Part shown: piece after piece, positions 9,363 through 18,438 of the stretch
Layout of the letters: the number at the start of each line of letters is the position of its first letter
Position numbering within the stretch: the stretch's first letter is position 1
NCBI RefSeq assembly: GCF_011030405.1
Contig: NZ_JAAJTJ010000006.1
Location: 116,323-180,322 of the forward strand
Direction of reading: 5' to 3'
Source: Parapedobacter sp. SGR-10
Lineage (GTDB): Bacteria; Bacteroidota; Bacteroidia; Sphingobacteriales; Sphingobacteriaceae
DNA length: 64,000 bases
Position numbers and translations under genes: made by a program
Notes under the pieces: generated by a model
Databases searched by the model: none
What the model saw: only the letters and a program-made list of their open reading frames with translations
What the model was told of the DNA's origin: nothing

Positions 9363-11504
9363 CTATTGTTGACCTTCTACACTTGTCGTTTCTGTCTTAG
9401 GCTCGGCTTTGATATCCGTTCCCAATCGTTGCAAATAAGCAATCAAGGCAACAATCTCCCGGTCGGACTGCACTTGCACCTGGTTTGCCTCCAAATCCTT
9501 CGTAATCTCTGCAGCCTGCTTTTCAGCATCTGCCACAGCACTTTCTATTTGCTCATTTGTATACGGTACGCCCAAGATACGCATGGCATTCATCTTAGCC
9601 TTGAGTGTACTATTGTCCAGCTGTTGGTCGATCAGCCAAGGGTATGCTGGCATGATACTTCCCGGAGAAGTAATTGTCGGATCAAGCATATGGTCAAAGT
9701 GCCATTTGTGCGGATACTTGCCACCTATACGGTGCAGATCCGGACCGGTACGCTTCGACCCCCACAAGAAAGGCATATCGTACACAAATTCACCGGCCTT
9801 ACTGTACTCACCATAGCGAGCCGTCTCTGAACGGAACGGACGTACCGTCTGCGAGTGACAGTTGACACATCCCTCTCGTATATACAGATCACGTCCTTGC
9901 AGTTCTAATGCTGTATAAGGCTGCACACTCTTGATCTTAGGCACATTGTTTTGGATGGTAAATGTCGGCACCATCTCCACAATACCTCCGATCAGGATCG
10001 CAATCAGCGCCAATACCATGAACAAGACCGGTTTGCGCTCCAAACGACGGTGTGAAGATTTTTCCATGGTTTTTACAGGTTCCAAAGCCGGAGCCTCCGC
10101 CGGTTCGTTTTCCTGCAATTTGCCAGCCTTCATTGTTTTGACAAGGTTGTACGTCATGATAATGACCCCCGTCAGGTAGAATGCTCCACCCAATGCACGC
10201 ATCATGTGCATAGGCAGGATTTCCAAGGTAGTGGCTAAGAAGTTAGGATATTTCAATACACCTTCCGGAGTGAACTCTTTCCACATCAAACCTTGAACCA
10301 CCGCAGCCCAATACATAGGGATCGCATAAAACAAGATACCGATCGTTCCTAGCCAAAAGTGTACATTGGCCAATTTTTTAGAGTACAATTCTGTTTTGTA
10401 AATACGTGGCAACAGCCAGTACAGGATCGCAAAGGTCATAAAACCATTCCATCCCAAAGCACCTACGTGTACGTGTGCGACGATCCAATCCGTGAAGTGC
10501 GCAATAGCATTCACTTGTTTCAAAGAAAGCATAGGCCCTTCAAACGTGGCCATACCATATGCTGTCAATGCCACGACCATAAATTTCAAGATAGGCTCTG
10601 TACGTACCTTATCCCACGCTCCTCGCAAGGTCAGCAGACCATTGATCATACCTCCCCATGATGGAGCAATCAACATGACCGAAAACACTACACCCAACGA
10701 CTGTACCCAAGAAGGCAACGAGGTATAGAGCAAATGGTGGGGGCCGGCCCAGATATAGATAAAGATCAGCGACCAAAAGTGTAGGATACTGAGTTTGTAG
10801 GAGTACACTGGTCTGTTCGCCATTTTAGGCAAAAAGTAGTACATCATCCCCAAAAATGGTGTCGTCAAGAAGAATGCAACCGCATTGTGCCCGTACCACC
10901 ACTGTACCAAGGCATCCTGCACACCTGCATAGACATAATAACTCTTCCACGCACCGATAGGAAGCTGAATAGAATTGACGATATGTAATACGGCTACAGT
11001 AACAAACGTTGCGATATAAAACCACACTGCCACATACATATGCCGCTCGCGACGCTTGATGATCGTACCAAACATATTGACACCAAAGACCACCCAAATA
11101 AGAGTAATACCCAAGTCAATCGGCCACTCCATCTCTGCATATTCATGTGATGTCGTAAAGCCCAATGGCAAGGTGATAGCCGACGCAACGATAATAAGCT
11201 GCCATCCCCAAAAATGTATTTTGCTCAAGATGTCGCTAAACATACGTGCCTTGAGTACCCGTTGTAAGGAATAATAGACACCCATAAAGATGGCATTACC
11301 CACAAACGCGAAAATCACAGCATTGGTGTGTACCGGACGTACACGACCAAAGGTGGTGTATTGCGTTAGAAAATTCATCTCGGGCCAGATCAATTGAGTC
11401 GCTACCAACAAACCGATAGACATACCCACGATACCCCAGACAATCGTTGCAATTGCGAAATTGCGTACAATTTTGTTGTCGTAATTAAACTGCTCTAAAT
11501 ACAT
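9363..11504 (-). CDS. ccoNO: Fused cbb3 oxidase subunits I and II (CcoN-CcoO)
   Basis: Catalytic heme-copper subunit joined to the monoheme cytochrome c subunit in one 713-aa chain. Residues 1 to about 480 are CcoN with about 12 membrane helices and His-containing motifs such as RPVHTNAVIFAF and DWIVAHVHVG. After a linker and one more helix (about 495-515) comes CcoO, with CVNCHSQTVRPFRSE at 546-560 (heme c site) and GPDLHRIGG. The fusion is known in Bacteroidota. It is the first gene of the oxidase operon; a Crp/Fnr-like site lies about 80 bp upstream. Confidence 0.96.
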   Translation of the reverse strand: MYLEQFNYDNKIVRNFAIATIVWGIVGMSIGLLVATQLIWPEMNFLTQYTTFGRVRPVHTNAVIFAFVGNAIFMGVYYSLQRVLKARMFSDILSKIHFWGWQLIIVASAITLPLGFTTSHEYAEMEWPIDLGITLIWVVFGVNMFGTIIKRRERHMYVAVWFYIATFVTVAVLHIVNSIQLPIGAWKSYYVYAGVQDALVQWWYGHNAVAFFLTTPFLGMMYYFLPKMANRPVYSYKLSILHFWSLIFIYIWAGPHHLLYTSLPSWVQSLGVVFSVMLIAPSWGGMINGLLTLRGAWDKVRTEPILKFMVVALTAYGMATFEGPMLSLKQVNAIAHFTDWIVAHVHVGALGWNGFMTFAILYWLLPRIYKTELYSKKLANVHFWLGTIGILFYAIPMYWAAVVQGLMWKEFTPEGVLKYPNFLATTLEILPMHMMRALGGAFYLTGVIIMTYNLVKTMKAGKLQENEPAEAPALEPVKTMEKSSHRRLERKPVLFMVLALIAILIGGIVEMVPTFTIQNNVPKIKSVQPYTALELQGRDLYIREGCVNCHSQTVRPFRSETARYGEYSKAGEFVYDMPFLWGSKRTGPDLHRIGGKYPHKWHFDHMLDPTITSPGSIMPAYPWLIDQQLDNSTLKAKMNAMRILGVPYTNEQIESAVADAEKQAAEITKDLEANQVQVQSDREIVALIAYLQRLGTDIKAEPKTETTSVEGQQ

Positions 11505-11582
11505 TACTCTTATAGATTAATTTTTCCGATGTAAAAATAAGACACTTCGATGACATTCTTATGATATTTCTCCGCTAATAAA

Positions 11583-11597
11583 TGTGATATGTATCAC
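11583..11597 (-). promoter_or_regulatory. Crp/Fnr-type palindrome upstream of ccoNO
   Basis: GTGATatgtATCAC is a perfect palindrome fitting the Crp/Fnr family pattern (TGAT-N4-ATCA core). It lies 80-93 bp upstream of the ccoNO start, between this operon and the divergent sigma gene. Fnr-family control of cbb3 genes under low oxygen is common, so ccoNO is the likely target. The promoter itself is not evident. Confidence 0.6.
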
Positions 11598-11720
11598 TTT
11601 TAAACTGTAATATCCTTTGTCTTTTATTCAGATCTCCGGAATTTTTGAAACTCCAACAAGTATTTTTTCTAATCTTAACATATTTATTATCTTTACATCT
11701 TCTAGCCTGATAATCCTACT

Positions 11721-12305
11721 ATGAACAGATATACAAACATAGATGAAAAGGATCTACTACAACTATTGCAGAAAGGGGATGAAACAGCCTTTACACAGGT
11801 TTTTTATCAATTCCAGCCTGCTTTGGTCTTTTTTGCAAACAGGCTTTTATCCGGACAGGTATGTATAGATGCCGAAGAAATTGTTCAGGACGCTTTCCTC
11901 AAACTTTTTGAAAGAAAAGGGACATTAGTTACCCTACAAAATGTCAAGGCCTTTCTCTACATTGTGACCAAAAATGCTTGTCTAGACCGTATCGCAAAAG
12001 AACAGACAAGACTGCGCCGCTTCGAAAAGTTCATGACCTCATATGAAGAAAGCGAAGACACTATCTTATCCGAGATTGTCTATGCCGAAGCGTTACGCGA
12101 AGTAAGTATGGCTATCGAGCTATTGCCCGAAAAGTGCAAAGTGATTATGAAACAATTTTTTGAAGAGGGGAAAGATGCCAAAGAAATTGCCCAGGGACTC
12201 AACATCACAGTCAGCACGGTCAACAATCAAAAGTCAAGAGCTATTTCGCTTCTAAAACAGCGACTTTCAGGAGCCGGAATAGTACTTTTGTTACTGTCTG
12301 TTTAA
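11721..12305 (+). CDS. RNA polymerase ECF sigma factor, FecI-like
   Basis: Extracytoplasmic-function sigma factor of 194 aa. Region 2 (about 22-90) contains DAEEIVQDAFLKLFE; region 4 (about 125-180) contains LPEKCKVIMKQFFEEGKDAKEIA and the helix-turn-helix LNITVSTVNNQKSRAI. Followed after 61 bp by a FecR-type anti-sigma gene, then SusC with an STN domain, which is the trans-envelope signalling arrangement. It probably transcribes the downstream susCD/hydrolase genes. A weak -7 match TATCTTTA is at 11688-11695. Confidence 0.93.
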   Translation: MNRYTNIDEKDLLQLLQKGDETAFTQVFYQFQPALVFFANRLLSGQVCIDAEEIVQDAFLKLFERKGTLVTLQNVKAFLYIVTKNACLDRIAKEQTRLRRFEKFMTSYEESEDTILSEIVYAEALREVSMAIELLPEKCKVIMKQFFEEGKDAKEIAQGLNITVSTVNNQKSRAISLLKQRLSGAGIVLLLLSV

Positions 12306-12338
12306 TTTTTTCAATATTCTTTTAGAGAAGAGCCCATG

Positions 12339-12360
12339 CTTTCCCGTTTTTATGGGAAAG
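12339..12360 (+). promoter_or_regulatory. Hairpin in front of the fecR-like start codon
   Basis: CTTTCCC (12339-12345) and GGGAAAG (12354-12360) can form a perfect 7-bp stem with an 8-nt loop. The right arm ends 6 bp before the ATG at 12367 and would cover a purine-rich stretch that could act as ribosome-binding site. It also sequesters the alternative ATG at 12352. It might adjust the sigma to anti-sigma ratio; this is inference. Confidence 0.4.
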
Positions 12361-12366
12361 TACGAC

Positions 12367-13557
12367 ATGGAAAACCTAAATTTAGACAATAGCTTTGAAA
12401 TAAGCGATATCCTACGTAAGTATGTTCAACACCAACCATTGACCGAGCAAGAAACAAAAATACTTGAGCAATGGTTGACAAAGAACGAACGCAACAGGTA
12501 TATCTTGGAATCTCTCGATAGCGAAGACAAATTGGCTTCGGTGTTGCAACAATTCTACCAAACAGATACACAGGCACAGTTGGCAATCGTCAACCGTCGT
12601 ATAACACAAAACCTACGAATTAAGCAATTAAAACAATGGATGTCTATCGCGGCCTTGCTTGCAGTTGTCTTCGGTATCGGTCTGTGGATCTACAACGGTA
12701 GTCGGGACATATCCAGTAAGGCAGATATACAACTCACAAGTGTACATGGCGAAGACATGTTGCCAGGCACTAACAAAGCCATGCTAACATTATCCTCAGG
12801 CGAGACCATACAATTGGATGAAGATAAATCCGGCATCTTAAGTACCGCAAATGGTCTTTCCTATGAAGATGGCGCCAACATCGGTACACCCGAAAATGCC
12901 CAATATGCTACCCTGTCCACTCCCATAGGCGGACAATACAAAATAACTTTACCTGATGGATCTATCGTATGGATGAATGCCGGATCATCGCTCGAATATC
13001 CCCTACACTTCACTGGCAACCAACGACGGGTCAAACTCAAAGGAGAGGCTTTCTTTGATGTAAAACGAGACGTTTCCAAACCATTCATTGTACAGACAGC
13101 CGGGCAACAGATCAATGTATTGGGTACTACTTTCAACGTCAAGGCCTATGTTGATGAAACCAAGACCACAACTACACTTCTGACAGGATTGGTCAGGATA
13201 ACAATGGATGACGTTGAAAAAGAGGGAGCGAACAACAATCATTTTGTGATGTTACATCCTGGACAGCAAGCCGTACAAACAAACGGACAGTTTACAGTAG
13301 ATGAGGTTGTTACAACCTATGCCGTCGCCTGGAAAGACGGGAATTTTACATTTAGAAACGAATCTCTGGCCAATGTGATGAAACAGTTGCAACGGTGGTA
13401 CGGTTTCAGCGTGGATTATGACAAGCTACCTAAACTACATTTTACGGGTGGTATCAAACGTGATGTAACCCTATCACAGGTACTCAATATGCTGGAAGAA
13501 ACCAGTACGGTCCGCTTTCAAATCAAAAACAAACACGTTTCCATCATAAAAAATTAA
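12367..13557 (+). CDS. FecR-family anti-sigma factor
   Basis: Inner-membrane anti-sigma protein (396 aa). A cytoplasmic helical domain (1 to about 90) binds the sigma factor, one membrane helix lies at about 92-109, and the periplasmic part contains the FecR domain (about 180-275, with LPDGSIVWMNAGSSLEYP and VKLKGEAFFDV) and a C-terminal DUF4974-like/STN-like domain (about 325-396). An in-frame ATG at 12352 would add five residues; 12367 was preferred because GGGAAAG precedes it. The stop overlaps the first possible susC ATG by one base. Confidence 0.92.
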   Translation: MENLNLDNSFEISDILRKYVQHQPLTEQETKILEQWLTKNERNRYILESLDSEDKLASVLQQFYQTDTQAQLAIVNRRITQNLRIKQLKQWMSIAALLAVVFGIGLWIYNGSRDISSKADIQLTSVHGEDMLPGTNKAMLTLSSGETIQLDEDKSGILSTANGLSYEDGANIGTPENAQYATLSTPIGGQYKITLPDGSIVWMNAGSSLEYPLHFTGNQRRVKLKGEAFFDVKRDVSKPFIVQTAGQQINVLGTTFNVKAYVDETKTTTTLLTGLVRITMDDVEKEGANNNHFVMLHPGQQAVQTNGQFTVDEVVTTYAVAWKDGNFTFRNESLANVMKQLQRWYGFSVDYDKLPKLHFTGGIKRDVTLSQVLNMLEETSTVRFQIKNKHVSIIKN

Positions 13558-16500
13558 TGCAGGCTTTGCAAGCACAATATAAAAGAGGAGAACAAGATTT
13601 TTATAAGAAATTCAATTGTAAAAAAATGAGTATAGAGTCATGTTTAATTAATTTGCGGCGTTTAAAATGTACCGTTTTTATTCTATTGGTCTGCATGCAG
13701 ACCAGTATTGCTGCTTACTCGCAGCGCATCACGCTCAATGTACGAAATATACCATTAGAGACTGTGCTGGACAATATTCAGTCACAAACAGGATATCTGG
13801 TATTGTATAACAATGAATTGATAAAGAATGTGGGGAAGGTACAAGCCAACTTTCGCAATCTGGAGTTAAACGCAGCTATGCAAGCCATCTTGCAGGGACT
13901 TCCATTAACCTATGACATTCAAGGAAAAACGATACTGATCAAGCCATCTCCTGCCTCCCAAAATGAAGCGAACCGTGCACAAACCATCCAGGAACGTATA
14001 TCGGGCAAAGTCGTCAACGAAAAAGGAGAACCCCTATCGGGTGTTTCCGTCGGTACGATAGATCGGACCGCTAGTACCCAAACAAATCAACAAGGCAACT
14101 TTGAACTGAACGGGATCACGGGAAATGCCGTATTGCGTTTTTCCATGTTGGGCTACCAACGTGTGGAGTACCCGGCAAACAAACTACCCTCGCCCATCAT
14201 CCTGATACAGGAAATCAGCAATCTTGATGAAATCATCGTCACAGGCTATGGTGTACAGCAACGGAGAAGCATCACCGGAGCGATGTCGACAGTGAAGGGT
14301 GAAGATTTCGAAAACATGCCCGTACAGTCTCTAGACAAAGCTATACAAGGACGGGCAGCAGGTGTATTGGTACAGACCTCCACAGGAGTACCCGGAGGAG
14401 CTACTCGCATTAATATCCGCGGAGTCGGATCTGTCAGTGGCGGAACAGAGCCTATGTATATCATAGATGGTGTACAACTAAACAGTGACTCCCCGAGCAG
14501 CCGAACCTCTACCAATCCACTGGCCTATATCAACCCCAATGACATCGAATCCATCGAAGTACTAAAGGACGCCGCAGCCGCAGCCGTCTACGGTGCTCAA
14601 GCTGCTAATGGTGTAATTTTGATCACGACAAAAAAAGGAAAAGCAGGCAAGGCCCGGTTTAACCTAAACTATTATGAAGGAGTTTCTGCTCCTATCAAAC
14701 GAATGGATGTGCTGAATAGCCAGGATGCGATACTACTACGCCAAGAAGCGCTGCTAAACAACAATCCCAGTCTTAGCCCTGCTGCAGCTCTGGCTCAGGC
14801 ACTAACCGACATGGGCGCAAGGCCAGACCTGACTGAAGAAGAACTAGCGGCATTGCCTACCTATGATTGGCAGGGAGAGGCATTCAAAACAGGCAATGTT
14901 CGCAACATAGAATTCAATACCTCAGGAGGTACGGATAAATCAAGCTTTTATCTGTCGGGTTCCTATAATAAGCACCAGGGGAATGTCACCAACATAGATT
15001 TCCAGCGTGGGAACTTCAAGGTACGGCTTAATCAGGAGGTTACCCCGCGATTGCATCTGGATGCCGGAGCCAACTTGAGCATGATCACACAAAACGGCAA
15101 TACAGGCTCGCAGGGTAGCACTACAGGATCCGCTGCTCCACAATATACAGCTTCTTATATGCCTCCTACCGTACCCATATACAATGAAGATGGCACGTTC
15201 AATGCTTATGAAGGAATGCCTGGCACAGGTTTCAATCCCATACAGGCGGCTACTGTAGATGACAACATCGTACGCCAACGGGCATTGATCGGTAATTTCT
15301 CTGCCTCTTACAAAATACGAGACAATCTGACATTCAAGTCCTTTTACGGAATAGACTACCGTTTTATCCGAGCTGACTATTACCGCGATCCACGTACACC
15401 CAATGGTGCGACCTGGAATGGATATTTGATCGATGATAATACGGAAAATGTAAATTTCACCACCAACCAGGTATTAAATTACAATACTAAGATCAGCAGC
15501 AATCACAGTATCTCAGCCTTGTTAGGTGCCGAATACAGGAGCGATGTACGGGAATACGAATCGGCCAGAGCAAATAATTTCCCTACCTATCAACTCCGTA
15601 CCAACCAATCGGCAGCCGAACCTTATTCGGTCACGGGTTCATGGAGCGGAAGCCGAAGACTGGGTTTTTTTGGACAAGCCAATTATGATTATAAGAACAA
15701 GTTGTTCCTGTCTGCCGTAGCACGTTATGACGGTTCTTCCCGTTTCGGTGCCAACAACCGTTTTGGATTTTTTCCCGGTATTTCAGCAGGATGGGATATG
15801 GCCAAAGAACAATTTCTCGACCAGGCAAATTGGGTGGAACAATTAAAGCTTCGGGCCGGGTACGGAGTCGTGGGCAACGATCAAATAGGGAATGTCTCTG
15901 CGCGGGGCTTCTATCAAGGTGGAACACGGTACAATGAAAACGCGGCTCTTCGCCTACAAACCTTGGAAAACCTTGAGTATGGTTGGGAGCGAAATACCTC
16001 TGCCAATATTGGTCTGGACTTTCAGGTACTTAAAAGCCGTATTTCGGGAACCATCGAAACCTTCCATCGCACAAGTGAAAAATTGCTATTTAACAGACCA
16101 CTACCCGAAACCAGTGGTTTCAGCAATGTCGATGACAATATAGGCCGGCTCGTCAATAAAGGTTTGGAAATAGACCTCAATACGGTCAATGTCTCTGCCA
16201 AAAATTTCCAATGGCGCACCAACTTCAATATTGCCTTTTTGCATAATGAGCTCAAAGAGCTATATGATGGTTTGGATGCAACTTCCAATACTGTTCGGGT
16301 GGGGTATCCACTGAAAATATGGTATCGCGCCCGGTACGCAGGAGTCAATTCGGCAAACGGACGTTCGATGTGGTATGATGCGAACGGAAATATTACCTAT
16401 TCCTTGTCCTCTGCAGACAATGTACCTACTAAAAAAGGGTGGCAGTCCGATTATTTTGGTGGGTTGACCAACACCTTTTCCTATAAGGGGTTCGAATTGA

Positions 16501-16955
16501 GTACACTGTTCCATTTTGATATGGGACGCTACATGGCCAATACCATGTACCAGGTCTGGTACAACGTCATGAGCAATCCGGGCAGAAACACCTTACAGGA
16601 GCTTTATGACGAACGATGGACAACTCCGGGACAAATCACGCATGTTGCAAGACCCGTTGCAGGAGGAGCAGAAAGCAACAGCAGCACCAGAAGTTCGACG
16701 ACGACCCAATTCCTGCACGATGCTTCCTTTATCCGTTTACGTGAAATTACGTTAGGATATCAATTCCAGCCGAACTTATTAAGCAAATTGAATCTTTCCA
16801 GACTACGGGCATACGTCACTGCAGTCAACTTGCACACATGGACTAAGTGGATAGGATATGACCCTGAGTTTGCCGTATACGGATCAGTTGAAAACAATAG
16901 CGGAATTGTTCCACAGACCATGAGTGTGACAGCCGGTATTCAAGTTGGATTTTAA
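13557..16955 (+). CDS. SusC/RagA TonB-dependent receptor with STN signalling domain
   Basis: Outer-membrane active importer (1132 aa). Signal peptide, then an STN domain (about 58-130) that contacts FecR, a carboxypeptidase-regulatory-like domain (about 147-217), TonB box region with EIIVTGYGVQQRRSITGA, plug (about 235-360, INIRGVGSVSGG) and a 22-strand-type barrel ending in TAGIQVGF with a terminal Phe. A start at ATG 13626 gives a more typical signal peptide (MSIESCLINLRRL...); the upstream ATG at 13557 overlaps the fecR stop. The substrate is unknown; the following hydrolase genes suggest peptides. Confidence 0.95.
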   Translation: MQALQAQYKRGEQDFYKKFNCKKMSIESCLINLRRLKCTVFILLVCMQTSIAAYSQRITLNVRNIPLETVLDNIQSQTGYLVLYNNELIKNVGKVQANFRNLELNAAMQAILQGLPLTYDIQGKTILIKPSPASQNEANRAQTIQERISGKVVNEKGEPLSGVSVGTIDRTASTQTNQQGNFELNGITGNAVLRFSMLGYQRVEYPANKLPSPIILIQEISNLDEIIVTGYGVQQRRSITGAMSTVKGEDFENMPVQSLDKAIQGRAAGVLVQTSTGVPGGATRINIRGVGSVSGGTEPMYIIDGVQLNSDSPSSRTSTNPLAYINPNDIESIEVLKDAAAAAVYGAQAANGVILITTKKGKAGKARFNLNYYEGVSAPIKRMDVLNSQDAILLRQEALLNNNPSLSPAAALAQALTDMGARPDLTEEELAALPTYDWQGEAFKTGNVRNIEFNTSGGTDKSSFYLSGSYNKHQGNVTNIDFQRGNFKVRLNQEVTPRLHLDAGANLSMITQNGNTGSQGSTTGSAAPQYTASYMPPTVPIYNEDGTFNAYEGMPGTGFNPIQAATVDDNIVRQRALIGNFSASYKIRDNLTFKSFYGIDYRFIRADYYRDPRTPNGATWNGYLIDDNTENVNFTTNQVLNYNTKISSNHSISALLGAEYRSDVREYESARANNFPTYQLRTNQSAAEPYSVTGSWSGSRRLGFFGQANYDYKNKLFLSAVARYDGSSRFGANNRFGFFPGISAGWDMAKEQFLDQANWVEQLKLRAGYGVVGNDQIGNVSARGFYQGGTRYNENAALRLQTLENLEYGWERNTSANIGLDFQVLKSRISGTIETFHRTSEKLLFNRPLPETSGFSNVDDNIGRLVNKGLEIDLNTVNVSAKNFQWRTNFNIAFLHNELKELYDGLDATSNTVRVGYPLKIWYRARYAGVNSANGRSMWYDANGNITYSLSSADNVPTKKGWQSDYFGGLTNTFSYKGFELSTLFHFDMGRYMANTMYQVWYNVMSNPGRNTLQELYDERWTTPGQITHVARPVAGGAESNSSTRSSTTTQFLHDASFIRLREITLGYQFQPNLLSKLNLSRLRAYVTAVNLHTWTKWIGYDPEFAVYGSVENNSGIVPQTMSVTAGIQVGF

Positions 16956-16967
16956 CAGGTAATCAAA

Positions 16968-18413
16968 ATGAACACATATATCAAGAAATCAACGATCATC
17001 ACCTGTCTGGCAGGAAGCCTATTGCTATCCGCTTGTGACAGAATACTAGACGTGACACCCAAACAATCTATCGATTCTCGTATAGCACTTGAAAGTCCAG
17101 AGGCGATCAAGGCTTCATTAAATTCGGTCTATGCCTATCTCAGACAGGCAAGTCAATACGGCAGGGATCTGATTGCCATACCTGAGTTACTGGCCGACAA
17201 TACGGATCATACCAACAATCCTACCGAATTGTACAGTCATTTCCGCAACCAACCGGGTGCCCACATGGGTATATGGGGCAGCAGCTACTCGGCGATCAAT
17301 GAGATCAACAACATACTCCTTGCCTTGGAAAATCCACCTGTAGGAGTCAATAACGAACTTAAAGAAACCATAGCCGGCCAGGCCCATTTTCTTCGCGCAC
17401 TTTATTATCACAATCTATCCAAGATATATGGATACGATCCTAAAGCCAGTGTAGATGAAGTTAACTATGGTAGTGTTCCGTTGATGTTGGATGCCGTACG
17501 GAAGACAGACCAGGTGACCTATCCATCCAGAGCCTCGGTAGAAGACGTCTATGCCCAGATCTACGAGGATTTGGAAACGGCATATAATCTTCTAAATGGT
17601 AAGACAGTAGATGCTTCCAATCCCGAATATTATGCTTCTGCCGCAGCAGCAGCAGCTTTATTTTCCCGTGTGGCACTTTATAACGAAGATTACGATCGTG
17701 TCATTGCCGAGGCAGCATCGGCACTGGAATTGAGTGGCGCCAAATTCATGACAAATAGTACATATATCGCAGGCTGGCGTCAGATGAAACTGCCCGAATC
17801 CATATTTGAGGTGGTTTTTCATTTAGGTGACTACACCGACCCCGTCAACGAATCCTTACGGGTAACCTTCACTTCGCGCCAAACGCTGAGTGCTACTGCA
17901 TTTTCCAATCGTGGTAACGTCGTCGTAGGTGCTGATCTTTATGGCAGATATGCCTCCAATGATGTACGCAGAGGCCTGTTCATGAATGGGGTCGGCAGGA
18001 ATGCCAGCCGCATAGAGATCACTAAGTACCTGAGCCGAAGCGCTGTGAACCATGACAACGTACCTGTGATACGTGTCTCCGAAGTTTATCTGAACCGGGC
18101 AGAAGCTTATGCCAAATCCACTCCTGCCCAGGAAGAGCTCGCAAGGCAGGACGTGAATGTTATACGCGAGCGTGCTGGACTTACACCTGTTTCGGAAAGC
18201 CTTTCGGGGCAGGCCCTTATCGATGAGATATTGCTACAAAGAAGGTTGGAATTGGCCTTCGAAGGACATCGTTTCTTTGACCTTAAACGTCAGGGAATGG
18301 ACATCATCAAACCCATAGGCAATGTACGCTTTGACGAACCACGCATATTGGCACCTCTACCGTATACAGAAACACAGCGTAATATCAATTTGAAACAGAA
18401 CTTTGATTTTTAA
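16968..18413 (+). CDS. SusD/RagB family outer-membrane lipoprotein
   Basis: Surface substrate-binding lid of the SusC importer (481 aa). The lipobox is LLLSAC, with Cys at about residue 23. TPR-type helices follow, and the C-terminus has VSEVYLNRAEAYAK and the SusD signature RRLELAFEGHRFFDLKR. It starts 12 bp after susC and so is co-transcribed. Ligand specificity cannot be read from sequence. Confidence 0.95.
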   Translation: MNTYIKKSTIITCLAGSLLLSACDRILDVTPKQSIDSRIALESPEAIKASLNSVYAYLRQASQYGRDLIAIPELLADNTDHTNNPTELYSHFRNQPGAHMGIWGSSYSAINEINNILLALENPPVGVNNELKETIAGQAHFLRALYYHNLSKIYGYDPKASVDEVNYGSVPLMLDAVRKTDQVTYPSRASVEDVYAQIYEDLETAYNLLNGKTVDASNPEYYASAAAAAALFSRVALYNEDYDRVIAEAASALELSGAKFMTNSTYIAGWRQMKLPESIFEVVFHLGDYTDPVNESLRVTFTSRQTLSATAFSNRGNVVVGADLYGRYASNDVRRGLFMNGVGRNASRIEITKYLSRSAVNHDNVPVIRVSEVYLNRAEAYAKSTPAQEELARQDVNVIRERAGLTPVSESLSGQALIDEILLQRRLELAFEGHRFFDLKRQGMDIIKPIGNVRFDEPRILAPLPYTETQRNINLKQNFDF

Positions 18414-18438
18414 GTTTGACGATCAAAATACATTGAAA

